Shown one piece after another: positions 20,460 to 30,131 of a stretch of 64,000 nt of DNA (position 1 is its first letter; every line of letters starts with the position of its first letter). The notes beneath the pieces are model-generated. The model made no database searches, had not been told where the DNA came from, and was given only the letters and a program-made list of their open reading frames with translations. The DNA comes from Lebetimonas sp. JH292 (GTDB lineage Bacteria; Campylobacterota; Campylobacteria; Campylobacterales; Nautiliaceae): assembly GCF_000523275.1 (NCBI RefSeq), contig NZ_ATHQ01000001.1, positions 769,080 through 833,079 of the forward strand. The letters run 5' to 3'. Made by a program: the position numbers and the translations under genes.

Positions 20460-21100
20460 AACAAAATAAAAAAATAAAGCACAAAAGATTATTGTCAAAT
20501 TTTATTTCATTAGCTATATTACAAATATATCAACTGATTATGTATTTAAGAAAGACTCAATGAAAAATTAAATTTATTTCAATCATTGTTTCTTTTTTAT
20601 TATTGATTCAGATAATAAAATATCTAAGGTTATATTTACAATAGCAATATTTGTTTTTATTCATCAAGAGAGTGATTATTGGAAGGTGCCACTGATTAAT
20701 TCTTTAGGATTTATAAGTGCAGGGTTAATAGCTTTATATATTATTCAAAAAGATTTTAATATAAAATTTAGATTGCAAACTTTAAAAACACTTAAAACTT
20801 ATTTTAATATTCATATCAAATATCGCAATATAATATAATTATAGCATAATATTATAAATTAGAAGGATAAAATATCATTAGGAAATTTATATTTTTGATT
20901 ATTGAATTAAGCAATATTTCTGGCATTCAGACAATGCTTAATTTTAATAGAAAAAAAGCTTTTAGTAAAATTTTAATAAGTGGAAGTATTTTAAATATTA
21001 TTTTATCCTTAATAATAGTGCCCTTATTTCAAGAAATAGGTTCAGCAATTTCAGTATTAGTTGTAGAATTATTCATAACAATTACTATGTAGTAAATAAA
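20460..21100 (+). pseudogene. wzx: Wzx-type polysaccharide flippase remnant
   Basis: Pieces of a multi-pass flippase remain: KHKRLLSNFISLAILQIYQL at the start, FVFIHQESDYWKVPLINSLG with FISAGLIALYII in the middle, and IELSNISGIQTMLNF with KILISGSILNIILSLIIVPL near the end. These match Wzx/RfbX proteins that flip lipid-linked O-units across the inner membrane. About 60% of the expected 400-odd residues are missing and frames change at each junction. Confidence 0.78.
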
Positions 21101-21103
21101 TTA

Positions 21104-21476
21104 AATGAAAACAAATGATAAAGATTTAAAATTTTTAGCTGATTTTGTTTATGAAAAAATATTTGTCCATTATACAGCAAAACAATGGGATAAAAAACCA
21201 GAAGAGATTGATAGAAGATGACAGATATTTTAATGATAAGTATCAAGGAATACCAAAAGAAGGATATACAAGAAATATAAAAATAATGTTAAATACGGAT
21301 TTTAAAGAAGTTATTAAAATAGATCAAGATAAGTGTGAGAATGAAATTTGAAACTCTAGAAAAAGAATATTATCAAGAAGTAGCAACTGTTAATTATCCA
21401 AACAATTATGACAATAACCGAATTTAAATATATTCATCCGGTTGAAACTAATAAAACAGACAGAACTATTTAATAA
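21104..21476 (+). pseudogene. glf: UDP-galactopyranose mutase, C-terminal remnant
   Basis: FVYEKIFVHYTAKQWDKKPEE, less its last residue, then DDRYFNDKYQGIPKEGYT and NIKIMLNTDFKEV match UDP-galactopyranose mutase, which makes UDP-galactofuranose. A third frame gives EKEYYQEVATVNYPNNYD and EFKYIHPVETNKT. The FAD-binding N-terminal third is absent, so the fragment cannot be active. It suggests the glycan once held galactofuranose. Confidence 0.82.
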
Positions 21477-21479
21477 ATC

Positions 21480-21726
21480 AAAATAAAAAGAGGTTTAGAA
21501 GTTAAATGAACCTTGGGAAAAAGAATTTGAAATTAAAAATTTAACTAATGGAGACATTATAAAAGTTCATTATGTTAGAATGAATGAAAACACAGGAGGA
21601 GGATTTGGCATTCTAATAATCTTTTTTCATAAAAAAGAATTTTATTCTATAGAAGATTTAAATAATGATATTTATTATAATTATATTACTTTATTCAATG
21701 GAACACTAATTAATAGAGATTTTTAA
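21480..21726 (+). other. Unrecognised coding fragment
   Basis: One frame from about 21511 to 21726 is open: EPWEKEFEIKNLTNGDIIKV, HYVRMNENTGGGFGIL, then a hydrophobic stretch and ending TLINRDF. It looks like the end of a protein but matches no family I know. It sits between the glf and wzy remnants, so a glycan role is only a guess from location. Confidence 0.3.
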
Positions 21727-21730
21727 TAGA

Positions 21731-22490
21731 ATTAAAAATATAAATTTAAAAATTGTATAATAATAATTTAAAAGATTATTGTTTTTATTTAATAAAGCGT
21801 TTTATCATGGTGTTTTTAATATATGGGGAAAAGAAAAAAACTACTTATTATAGGAAATTTAAATACTTTTTAAATTCATTTCTTTTTTTTATAATTTTTC
21901 CTATTATTTTTTTATTGATAACTATTTTAAAAATTAATTTTGATGTTGATTTTGTTTTTTATATCTTTATTAAATTTTTGTTATAAATCTTTATTTAAAT
22001 TTGTACTATTTTTTATTTTTGTATTAATATTATATAAACTTTTGCAACCTGATAATTTTTTTATGATAATTAAAAGAGTAATACATTTTTATCTTTTAAA
22101 AGTTAATTTTAAAAAAGATTTTACAATTAATTTTTTGTTTATTGGAATGGGAGGAGGTACCTATTCCAGTAGAGCGGCTTTATTTTTTACAGGAGAATAT
22201 TGCTTTTCCTTTTAAAAATATATCAGAATATATGTATCATAACACATATAATTTATGGCAAGAGTTATTACATTCTCCTCATTGGTTACAAGGTGCTTTT
22301 AATTCCTTATGGTTCAATATTTTCTTTTATTGCTGAATTAGGTCTAGTTAATGTTTTTATAATATTTTTTAACAAATAAAAAGCAAAAATATCTTATCTA
22401 TTTATTTTAATATTTTTAATACTTAGATAATTATTACGAATATTTTCAAGCTTTTTTTGTTTTTTATTTTTGTTTATTAAAATTACCATC
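21731..22490 (+). pseudogene. wzy: O-antigen polymerase/ligase-like membrane protein remnant
   Basis: Long hydrophobic segments in shifting frames are followed by IGMGGGTYSSRAALFFTGEY and, in another frame, ISEYMYHNTYNLWQELLHSP. This GxGTxxSRAALFF...HNTY...L pattern resembles the periplasmic loop of Wzy/WaaL-type polymerases. More hydrophobic sequence follows (IFSFIAELGLVNVFIIFF). The gene is missing much of its N-terminal half. Confidence 0.65.
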
Positions 22491-22510
22491 AAAGAAGGAG
22501 ATTTACAAAT

Positions 22511-22757
22511 ATGAATAAAGAAAACCTATCATATATGCAAAGTTTTTTAAATTTTGTTAAAATAATTAATAACAATGGTGATATACTTCATTCAAACCCT
22601 TAAACCCATAGTTATATTAATTAGAAATCCACAAGATGCTGTTATTTCGTTTTTTCTAAGAGAGAATGTGTCTATAAAAATAGGATTTGAATTTCTAAAA
22701 AAAAGAAAGGCTTTTAAAATATATGAAAAAATTATGGAAGAATGTACTATAAAATGA
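22511..22757 (+). pseudogene. Carbohydrate sulfotransferase-like remnant
   Basis: Starts MNKENLSYMQSFLNFVKIIN with a good SD (AAGGAG) upstream. A second frame reads PIVILIRNPQDAVISFFL then RENVSIKIGFEFLKK. IVILIRNPxDA-S is the 3'-phosphate-binding motif of PAPS-dependent sulfotransferases. The PAPS 5'-phosphosulfate loop expected near the N-terminus is deleted. The gene explains why cysD, cysN, cysC and cysQ are here. Confidence 0.7.
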
Positions 22758-23600
22758 AAATATTAATGGATAAGGAAGAAAAAGTAATTTTATAATTCTT
22801 TGCCTTTTGTTTCTCCTTCTATATATTTGGGTAGCAAAAAAATTTAAAATACCTGTGGTTTTAACTTTACATAATTATAGATTAATATGTCCAAATGTAT
22901 TTTATTTGGAAATGAAAATATATGTGAAAAATGTATGGATATTTCCATATTCAGGTATTATACATAAATGTTATAGAAATTCATTTATGCAAACTTTGTC
23001 TCTTTCTTTGGTAACAAATATTCATAAATATATAAAAACATGGCATAGCAAAGTTGATAAATTTATAACATTAACGAATTTTCAAAAAAATAAATTTTTA
23101 TCTTCTAATATGAATATTTCTGAAGGATATAAAAAGAGAAAAACTTGTTTTTTATAGCTTTTGAAAATACTAAATATAATCTATATGTAGTGGGTGAAGG
23201 GCCTTTAAAAAATGAGGTTTTAAAAAATAAAAATATAAAATATTTAGGATTTAAATCCAAGAAAGAGATTATAAATTTACTCAAAAAAAGTATTTCTTTA
23301 ATATTTCCATCAGAATGGTATGAGGGATTTCCAATGGTATTAGTTGAGACTTTGTCAACAGGCACACCTATAATTACATCAGATATTGGTAGTCAAGCAG
23401 AGATAGTGAAAGATAATTATTTAGGTTTGCATTTTATTGCAGGAGATTTTATAGACTTAAGAAGTAAAATTACAGAGTTTTTTGAAAAAAAAGATAAGAC
23501 TTTTTATCAAAATGCAAGAGATGAGTATTTGGAAAAATATACTCCTGAAAAAAATTATAAAAAATTAATAGATATATATAAAATTTTTCAAAAAATATAA
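22755..23600 (+). pseudogene. GT4-family glycosyltransferase, frameshifted
   Basis: Blocks are VAKKFKIPVVLTLHNYRLIC, then FPYSGIIHKCYRNSFMQTLS, VDKFITLTNFQKNKFLSS, and in a second frame of 151 codons VVGEGPLKN, NIKYLGFKSKKEII and SEWYEGFPMVLVETLSTGTP. The last is the GT4 E-x7-E donor-site motif. The start MKILM at 22755 overlaps the end of the sulfotransferase remnant. The region joining the two Rossmann domains (near 23130) is deleted. Confidence 0.82.
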
Positions 23601-23630
23601 TTTATATTATTGTAAAATAAATTTCTAGTT

Positions 23631-24084
23631 ATGTATGTGTAACAAATGTTCATATGTTAATAGAAGCATATTTGGATAAAAAATTTAAAGAAGTAGTAGA
23701 TAATGCTGACATTGTTATTCCTGATGGTATGCCTATTGCAAGATCAAGACAGAATTGCAGGTATGGATTTAATGCCGGATTTAATAAGAGAATGTGCAAA
23801 ATTAAAAAAAAAGATATTTTTATATGGCTCAACAAGGGAAATTTTAGAAAAAATAGAAAAAAAAGCAAAGAAAAAATATCGTAATATTGATAGGATTTGG
23901 TGGAGCATTTGAAGTGTATGCAGGAGTAAAAAAAAGAGCTCCCAACTGGATGCAAAAATATTCTTTAGAATGGTTATATAGATTGATTCAAGATCCAAAG
24001 AGACTTTGGAAAAGATATTTATATACTAATTTACTTTTTTTTATATTAAAACAATGTTTGAAATATAAAATTCTAAAGATCTAA
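23631..24084 (+). pseudogene. WecG/TagA/CpsF-family glycosyltransferase (GT26), frameshifted
   Basis: YVCVTNVHMLIEAYLDKKFK and NADIVIPDGMP (the GT26 signature with the catalytic Asp) are followed in another frame by MDLMPDLIRECAKLKKKIFL with YGSTREILEKIEKKAK, then GFGGAFEVYAGVKKRAPNWM, LEWLYRLIQDPKRLWKRYL. All major blocks are present but separated by frame changes near 23755 and 23880 with about 25 residues lost at the second. Probably transfers N-acetylmannosamine-type sugars to a lipid-linked acceptor. Confidence 0.85.
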
Positions 24085-24086
24085 TA

Positions 24087-24462
24087 AATTTATAAAAAGA
24101 ATTTTTGACATTGCGTTTTCTATTTTTACTATTGTAGTTACTTTGCCTGTCACTATTCCAATAGCTATAATCATCAAATTTTTTTTTATTCAAAAAATTT
24201 AAAACTATGTATGAAAATAATGATAAAATTTTGAAAGAATTTTTAGAAAAAAAGTCTCAGGCAAAAGAAGAGTGGCAAAAATATCCAAGAGTTACTCCCA
24301 TAGGCAGATTTTTAAGGAAAACTTCTCGGTGATATGAGTGTAGTGGGACCTAGGCCTTATATAATGATCAAGATTTAGAATATATTGAAAATAAGTCTTT
24401 CTTATATGACTTAAAAATTTTTTTAAAAACAATTAAATTTTCTGATTACAGGAAAAGGGGCT
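24087..24462 (+). pseudogene. Initiating sugar-phosphate transferase (WbaP/WcaJ-like) remnant
   Basis: KFIKRIFDIAFSIFTIVVTL begins a polyprenyl-phosphate sugar-1-phosphate transferase. Then come FKTMYENNDKILKEFLEKKS, RVTPIGRFLRKTS and GDMSVVGPRPY. The catalytic KFRTM-type lysine region and the RxxxDELPQ motif are partly deleted (RKTSR joined to GDMS). It would load the first sugar on undecaprenyl phosphate. Confidence 0.8.
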
Positions 24463-24472
24463 TATTGATTAG

Positions 24473-24542
24473 TTATGAGTTATGAATGTTGAATTATGAG
24501 TTATGAATGTTGAATTATGAGTGGTAAATTGTGAATTTTAAA
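24473..24542 (+). repeat. Heptad array 7
   Basis: Ten contiguous units: TTATGAG, TTATGAA, TGTTGAA, TTATGAG, TTATGAA, TGTTGAA, TTATGAG, TGGTAAA, TTGTGAA, TTTTAAA. The first three units are repeated exactly 21 bp later, and 24501-24530 is identical to 10191-10220. Confidence 0.95.
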
Positions 24543-24578
24543 TGAAAGGGTAAAAATTTTACATTTTAATTGAAATGA

Positions 24579-25410
24579 GTGATGAGTGATATATTTCATC
24601 ATAAACAACATATTGCAACTTTTGATAAAGAAGATAAAAAGTATATTTTAGAATATAAAAACTTTGATATTGAAAATTCAATTTCTCTTTCTCTCCCAAA
24701 CACTCAAAAATATTATAAAAACGAATATGAAATAATCCCTTATTTTGATATTTTTTTGCCAGAGGGGTATTTGTTTGAAGTTTTTAAAAATTATTTAACA
24801 AAAAATTATGGATATATAGACGATTATTTACTCTTCTCAATTTTGGCCCCGAATATAGAGGGGAGGATTTAATTTGGGCAAACAAATGATTTTGGTGTAA
24901 ATTTTGAATTAGATTATATTTTAGAAAATGATAAAAATTTTGTATTTAAAAATTATATAATTAAAACCTGGGGAGATGAATTTGAGTATTTGGCTGAGAA
25001 TGAATATATTAAAGAGATTCTTTCTAAAAATAAAAAAGATTTGACAGTGAAAATATAGGATTTGAAGAAGTAATTTCTCTTATGGCAAAAAACAAAAATT
25101 TTTAAATATACAGGAAGCTACGAACATGTTGAGATTTTTTTTAAAATGGTTGTAATGAATTATTTTTTAAAAAACGGAGATGCTCATCTTAAAAATTTTG
25201 GGCTTTTTTTTAGCGATGATTTTAGTAGAATATGGCTTGCTCCTGCTTATGATGTTGTAACTACAACTGCTTATATTTTTAAAGACAAACCTGCCCTGAT
25301 GAAGAATTAATTGAATTTGGAGAAAAATACTGTTTTTTAAATAACGCAAAAGAGCTTTATTTAGAATGTAAAGAAGCTTTAAAAAAAGGGATTTCTTTTT
25401 TAAAAGAATA
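24579..25410 (+). pseudogene. hipA: HipA-like serine/threonine kinase toxin, frameshifted
   Basis: The N-terminal half has HHKQHIATFDKEDKKYILEY and the DIFLPEG block of HipA N1 domains. The C-terminal half has LKNGDAHLKNFGLFF, with catalytic N-G-D-A-H-x-K-N, and LAPAYDVVTTTAY, the metal-binding DxVTT motif. The ATP-binding centre between them is broken by several frameshifts (near 24870, 25050, 25100). HipA kinases stop growth by phosphorylating GltX. Confidence 0.82.
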
Positions 25411-25610
25411 TAATATTATCAGATCTTGGAAAAATAATTAAAAAATTAAGAAAAGAAAAAAATTTATCACAAGAAGAATTGGCAAAAAAGGCTAATATTT
25501 CCCGTGCGACACTCTCTAAACTTGAAAACGGAAATTTAACTAAAATAAGTTGTAAAAAGATAAAAACTATAGGGTCAGGAGTTTACTTTTTAACTGAAAT
25601 GAGTGATTAG
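25404..25610 (+). pseudogene. hipB: HipB-like XRE antitoxin fragment
   Basis: SDLGKIIKKLRKEKNLSQEE then LAKKANISRATLSKLENGNL is a complete helix-turn-helix of the XRE/HipB type. There is no start codon in frame, so the N-terminus is lost. At the C-terminus the frame runs through a GGGTCAGG motif and ends EMSD. A HipB antitoxin is expected beside HipA, though the usual order is hipB before hipA. Confidence 0.7.
25570..25593 (+). repeat. GGGTCRGG dispersed motif, copy 1
   Basis: Reads AGGGTCAGGAGTTTACTTTT. A close copy (AGGGTCGGGACTTTACTTTT) lies at 26518-26540. From memory it recalls the GGGTCAGGTCTT-type sequence often seen at ends of IS200/RAYT-like elements; no transposase is present. Confidence 0.55.
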
Positions 25611-25614
25611 TTAT

Positions 25615-25649
25615 AAATGTTAAATTTTAAATGTTGAATGTTAAATTAA
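25615..25649 (+). repeat. Heptad array 8
   Basis: Five contiguous units: AAATGTT, AAATTTT, AAATGTT, GAATGTT, AAATTAA, located between the HipB fragment and the minus-strand ATPase. The stop codon of the ATPase remnant lies in it. Confidence 0.88.
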
Positions 25650-26515
25650 TTTCAATATTTTTATTTTTATAACAAATAACCAAAGTGGAATTTTGTTTTG
25701 ATGACCTATTTCAACACCGTCCACAACTATGAAAGAATTTTTTACATCTTTAATTTGGGAGAATGATTTATTTTTCCCTCCAATTTCAAAAGTATACCTC
25801 TCATCTACCAAAAAATCACCATTTTTAGGATAGGTTAACTTGTGTTCATATAATTGATTAGCAAAGAATGTTTCTCTAAGTGTTTAAATCTGTATTTGTA
25901 AGGTAAATTTTTTGAGGTTTTACAAAAATTGCATCTCCTCTTGTTTTGGAGTTTAAAATATTAAAAATATCCCCTTTATCTAAATAATATATATACTTAA
26001 TTTAAGCTTATTTCTATTTTTTTGATAATTTTGTGATATTAAGTTCAAACGGTTCAGAAACACAAATCAGATAAATCAGTTTTTTTAGTTTGATTAAGTT
26101 TATAGGTCAAGAAAAAAAGGATATGCCCCATATTTTAAATATTCATCAAAATATTTTAAAGGTTTTATTTTTTTAGTTATTTCAGATGCAAGATTTTCGG
26201 ATAACTCTCAAAAGTATGATTTGTTTTTAATTCTAAAAATTCTCTGAAAGATAAATTGTTCATTTTGTAAACTACCGCTCTTCTGCTAAGGTCCGGGTGT
26301 CATAAATTAATTTTAAGTCTTTTTCATAATAAGGATATTTATAAACTTCATCAATCACTAAAACTTCTCCACCTATTTCTTCAAATAAATTCTGCGTTTA
26401 TATAAAGTTTTTAATTGAAGGTTGCGCCTGTAATTCCAATTAATTTTTCACTAAAATCGACTTTTTTAAAAAGATATCTTTTATAAGGGCAAATCTGTTT
26501 TTAAAAGTCAAGTAT
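25641..26515 (-). pseudogene. AAA ATPase with DUF4143-like C-terminus, frameshifted
   Basis: Read on the minus strand: LIGITGATF-like start at the P-loop (G-x4-GKT itself lost), then EIGGEVLVIDEVYKYP (Walker B), RRAVVYKMNNLSFREFLELK, then KTRGDAIFVKPQKIYLTNTD, RYTFEIGGKNKSFSQIKDVK and IPLWLF at the end. This is the bacterial/archaeal ATPase-plus-DUF4143 architecture, usually of unknown role. Frameshifts occur about every 100-150 bases. The tail runs into a heptad array. Confidence 0.72.
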
Positions 26516-26517
26516 AT

Positions 26518-26540
26518 AGGGTCGGGACTTTACTTTTTGA
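26518..26540 (+). repeat. GGGTCRGG dispersed motif, copy 2
   Basis: Reads AGGGTCGGGACTTTACTTTT and differs from copy 1 at 25570 at two positions over 20 bases. It lies just upstream of the start of the minus-strand ATPase remnant, so the two copies bracket that gene. Confidence 0.55.
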
Positions 26541-26639
26541 TTAATTTAAAATTGAAAAAATATGATATAATTTTTGAAATGATAGAAATTTTTAAAGAAG
26601 TTAAAAGCGAAAAAATTGAAAAAGTTAAGTTTAATTAAA

Positions 26640-27060
26640 AATTGTCTTTAAAAAAATTATAACCCCTTCTTCCCAATCATTTTATAATCTTAAAAATAGT
26701 TTTAATTTCAAGCCACAAAGACCAGTTTTTGATATAATATAAGTTTTTGGTAAGTGTCTTCAAGATTCTTGCCATATGGATAATTTACTTGAGCCCAGCC
26801 GGTTATTCCCGGGGCGTTTATATGGCGTATATGGTAATAAGACCACTCTTTTCATATTTTTTAACAAGTTCATCCCATTCGGCTCTTGGTCCTAAAAGAT
26901 GCATATCACCTTTTAGGACATTCCAGAGCTGAGGAAGTCCTGCTTTTTCTCATAAAGGCACCCCACGGGAAAATTCTCGGATCGTTTTTTTGTGTATAAT
27001 GGTTAAAAAAATCAATATCTGTTCTCATAGCGAAATTTATAGCAGGTAAAAGGTTTTTTG
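26640..27060 (-). pseudogene. Exopolysaccharide sugar-phosphate transferase, C-terminal remnant
   Basis: On the minus strand: AMRTDIDFFNHYTQKNDPRI, then GPRAEWDELVKKYEKSG-like sequence, then INAPGITGWAQVNYPYGKNL and IKNWSLWLEIKTIFK-like fragments. The PGITGWAQVNYPYG block is diagnostic of the WcaJ/WbaP transferase family. The N-terminal membrane part is absent, and wzz lies directly upstream on the same strand. Confidence 0.8.
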
Positions 27061-27064
27061 TTTT

Positions 27065-27840
27065 TTTCAATTGATTCTTTTTTTATTCTATAAGCAGAAT
27101 AAATCATAATTGGTAGTGAAAAAGATTTAATTCTTTCGTTTATCTCTTTTGGAATTTATATTTTTCTTTTTTTAATTCATTTGCTAATTTTTTTCTAAAT
27201 TCATCTAAATTTTTTTAGGAATTCTTTAAGAAATACGTATAAATCCTGTAATAAAAGCTAATATTATTTTTTATTTTATTCATTGCTTTCACAGGATGGT
27301 CAAACATTAGAGGGTTGAGGGATATCAAATTTTAAAGATTTATTTAAATTATCGATTTTATTTTGCAAATTTTCAATTTGTTGTTTTGTAAAAATTTTAT
27401 TTTTAAATTTTTGACTTTTAAATTTGATGTTTTGAATTTCATGTTGGTTTTGCAGTTTATATTTTTCTATTTTATCTTTAAAACCGTTGTGTATACTATT
27501 TGAAATTTCATTTAATTAAATAAGCGTTAGGCATTTTTTTGAATTTTTTTTCAAGTTCAACTTTGTAAATTGAACTTAAATATTCTCTTAAATTTTCAGG
27601 TGATATTATTGGTTTTGAATTTATCTGTCCTATAAGAATAGAGCTTTGAATTTCCCAAATAGGAGTTTTTAAAAATACATATAATCCTGCTAAAAAAGTA
27701 ACTATAAAAGTAAAAATAATTATAAATTTTTTGTATTTTAAGATTGTTTTAATAAGCTCTTTTAAGTCTATTTCATCTTCTTCGCATTGATTAACAGGGA
27801 TATATTGAACTGGTATTATCTGAGGTTCTTTTTTTTCCAT
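27065..27840 (-). pseudogene. wzz: Wzz chain-length determinant, truncated/frameshifted
   Basis: The first 110 codons on the minus strand are intact: EEDEIDLKELIKTILKYKKF then IIIFTFIVTFLAGLYVFL (first membrane helix) and ILIGQINSKPIISPENLREY, typical of Wzz. After KKMPNAYLIK the frame is lost. Coiled-coil fragments (27.1-27.5 kb) and a C-terminal hydrophobic part follow in other frames. Wzz sets O-antigen or capsule chain length in the inner membrane. Divergent to wecC. Confidence 0.82.
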
Positions 27841-27845
27841 TCTTT

Positions 27846-27880
27846 GCCTTTTTTTATGGTATCATACTAAATAAAAAGGC
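27846..27880. promoter_or_regulatory. Inverted repeat between divergent wzz and wecC
   Basis: Perfect 8-bp arms GCCTTTTT (27846-27853) and AAAAAGGC (27873-27880) enclose a near-palindrome TATGGTATCATA. The two start codons lie 46 bases apart, so both promoters must be in or near it. It could be an operator or simply a hairpin; no known regulator site is recognised. Confidence 0.4.
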
Positions 27881-27886
27881 TAATGT

Positions 27887-29110
27887 ATGAAAACAATTTC
27901 AATTATAGGCCTAGGGTATGTAGGGTTGCCACTTGCAGTAGCATTTAGCAAGAAATATAAGGTAATAGGTTTTGATATAAATCATATAAGAATAGAAGAG
28001 CTTAAAAAAGGAATAGATAGAACCCTTGAAGTCAGTGAAGAAGAGCTAAAAGAAGCAATAAAAAGAGGTTTAGAATTTACAAGCAATTTAGAAGAGATAA
28101 AAAAAGCAAATATTTATATTGTAACAGTTCCAACTCCAATAGATAAACATAAAAATCCAGATTTAACTCCTTTAATAATGGCCAGCAGAAGTGTAGGAAG
28201 AGTATTAAAAAAAAGAGATATTGTAATATATGAATCTACAGTATATCCAGGATGTACCGAAGAAGTTTGTGTGCCAGAGCTTGAAAAAGAGAGTGGTTTA
28301 AAATGTTTTTTTCAAACTCACAACTCACAACTCACAACTCACAAAGAATGTTTTTTTGTTGGATATTCACCTGAAAGAATAAATCCAGGAGATAAAGAGC
28401 ATACTGTAACAAAAATAAAAAAAGTAACTAGCGGTTCAACTCCAGAGATAGCAAAAGAAATAGATAATTTATATGCAAGTATAATTGAAGCAGGTACTCA
28501 TCTTGCCTCAAGTATTAAAGTAGCAGAAGCGGCAAAAGTAATAGAAAATTCACAAAGAGATATAAATATAGCTTTTGTAAATGAACTTGCATTAATTTTT
28601 GATAAATTAAATATAGATACACTTGATGTATTAGAAGCAGCAGGAACTAAATGGAACTTTTTAAAGTTTAAACCAGGATTAGTTGGAGGACATTGCATAG
28701 GAGTTGACCCATACTATTTAGCCTTTAAAGCAAAAGAGATAGGATATCATCCAGAAATTATTTTAGCTGGTAGAAGAACGAATGATAATATGGGAATATT
28801 TGTAGCGAATAAAGTGATTAAGCTAATGATACAAAAAGGACATACTATTAAAGGCAGCAAAGTATTAATCCTTGGAATAACATTTAAAGAGAATTGTCCA
28901 GATATAAGAAATAGTAGAGTTATAGATGTAATAAGAGAGCTTCAAGATTTTGGAATAAATGTAGATGTATATGACCCTTGGGCTGATACAAAAGAGGTAA
29001 AACAGAGTATGACAGCAGTAGCACATAATGAGTTTAAACAATTAGAGAAACAATTAGAACAACAAAACTCACAGTTTACGATATTAAAGGATTTTTTGAT
29101 AAAAATTTAG
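27887..29110 (+). CDS. wecC: UDP-N-acetylhexosamine 6-dehydrogenase, C-terminal frameshift
   Basis: A nucleotide-sugar dehydrogenase of the WecC/TviB/WbpA type, oxidising UDP-HexNAc to the uronic acid. At 407 residues it is near full length (about 420). The N-terminal motif [13 protein letters not shown] and the catalytic Cys in [12 protein letters not shown] are present. Four exact heptads add [10 protein letters not shown] (residues about 143-152) in front of [14 protein letters not shown]. The last dozen codons are out of frame; [16 protein letters not shown] can be read in the next frame at 29075-29130. Possibly still active. Confidence 0.88.
   Translation: MKTISIIGLGYVGLPLAVAFSKKYKVIGFDINHIRIEELKKGIDRTLEVSEEELKEAIKRGLEFTSNLEEIKKANIYIVTVPTPIDKHKNPDLTPLIMASRSVGRVLKKRDIVIYESTVYPGCTEEVCVPELEKESGLKCFFQTHNSQLTTHKECFFVGYSPERINPGDKEHTVTKIKKVTSGSTPEIAKEIDNLYASIIEAGTHLASSIKVAEAAKVIENSQRDINIAFVNELALIFDKLNIDTLDVLEAAGTKWNFLKFKPGLVGGHCIGVDPYYLAFKAKEIGYHPEIILAGRRTNDNMGIFVANKVIKLMIQKGHTIKGSKVLILGITFKENCPDIRNSRVIDVIRELQDFGINVDVYDPWADTKEVKQSMTAVAHNEFKQLEKQLEQQNSQFTILKDFLIKI
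28315..28342 (+). repeat. Heptad array inside wecC
   Basis: Four perfect copies of AACTCAC. They are translated in frame as an insertion in an otherwise conserved region. One unit more or less would frameshift the gene. Confidence 0.96.
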
Positions 29111-29113
29111 TAG

Positions 29114-30131
29114 ATGATAAACTTTTTCTTTTTTTTTTCTATTTTTGTTTCTTTAATTGAAACAATAGGAATCGGTATTATTATGCCTTTTATTAGTGTT
29201 GCAAGTGATTTTAAAGAGATTCATTCATTTTATTTTTATTTGCTTAACAGATTTTCTTTTGGAAGATACCATTTGGTAGCATACAGGCTTTTTGAAAATT
29301 ATATGGTTACGAAGAATTTATAAATAAAAATTCTTATCTTATTTATGCAATGCTTGTATATGTAAACTGGAAAATGACTTTGCTTTTAACTCTATATCTT
29401 TTAATCAATGTGGCTATTCTTAAAATATTTGTTGGTAAAAAAATAAAAAAAGCCGGAATTGAAAGGGATACTTTTCAGGCAAAATTTTATGAAATATTAA
29501 ATAGCTCTTTTGGAAATTTTAAAATAATAAAACTTAAAACGATAAATTTTCTTTTGCTTTGCTAATGCTAATATTAAAAATCAAACCCTTGCTCAATTTC
29601 CAAGACTTTTTTTAGAAATGGTTGGATTCCTTTATAGACTGTCATCCGAGTGTTAACAGGGTGTTTGATTCTTATAATCAGATTGTTTTTTATTCAAGAG
29701 CCTGAAGAGTTAGGGGATGAAAAGATAGAGTTTAAAAAAGAGATAAAATTAGATAATGTCGGTTTTTCTTATGGAGAAAAAGAGGTTTTAAAAGATATAA
29801 ATTTAGTAATAAAAAAAGGTGAAAAGATAGGAATTGTAGGTGAGAGCGGCAGTGGAAAATCTGACTTTATCGTCCAAAATACGGTAAAATATTTATAGAT
29901 GAAAATCTGCTTAATGAAAAAAATATAAAATCTTGGAGGCAAAAAATAGGATATATTCCTCATTTAGAAAAGATTGATGAACAAAAAGTAAAAGAAGCTT
30001 TAAGCAATAAATTATATTTTTTAGAAAAACATAATATATAAAGTAGGAGAAAATAAAACTATGATAATAGTAGCCCATAGACTTTCAACCCTTGATGGGA
30101 TAATTAAAATAGTAAATGGTGAAAGAAATTG
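29114..30131 (+). pseudogene. pglK: PglK-like ABC flippase, many deletions
   Basis: Fragments match the PglK/WlaB lipid-linked oligosaccharide flippase: FVSLIETIGIGIIMPFISVA, then NRFSFGRYHLVAYRLFENY, YVNWKMTLLLTLYLL, KKIKKAGIERDTFQAKFYEI, PEELGDEKIEFKKEIKLDNV, Walker A GESGSGKS, KSWRQKIGYIP and the H-loop IIVAHRLSTLDG. The LSGGQ signature, Walker B and much of the membrane domain are deleted. Full length is about 560 residues; about 300 remain. Confidence 0.85.

Noticed and set aside
20894-22378. Novel small membrane proteins from short AT-rich open frames
   Set aside because: They read as pieces of one flippase and one O-antigen polymerase-like gene when frames are joined.
24473-24542. CRISPR-like direct repeats
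   Set aside because: Units are only 7 bp, contiguous without spacers, and no cas genes are present.
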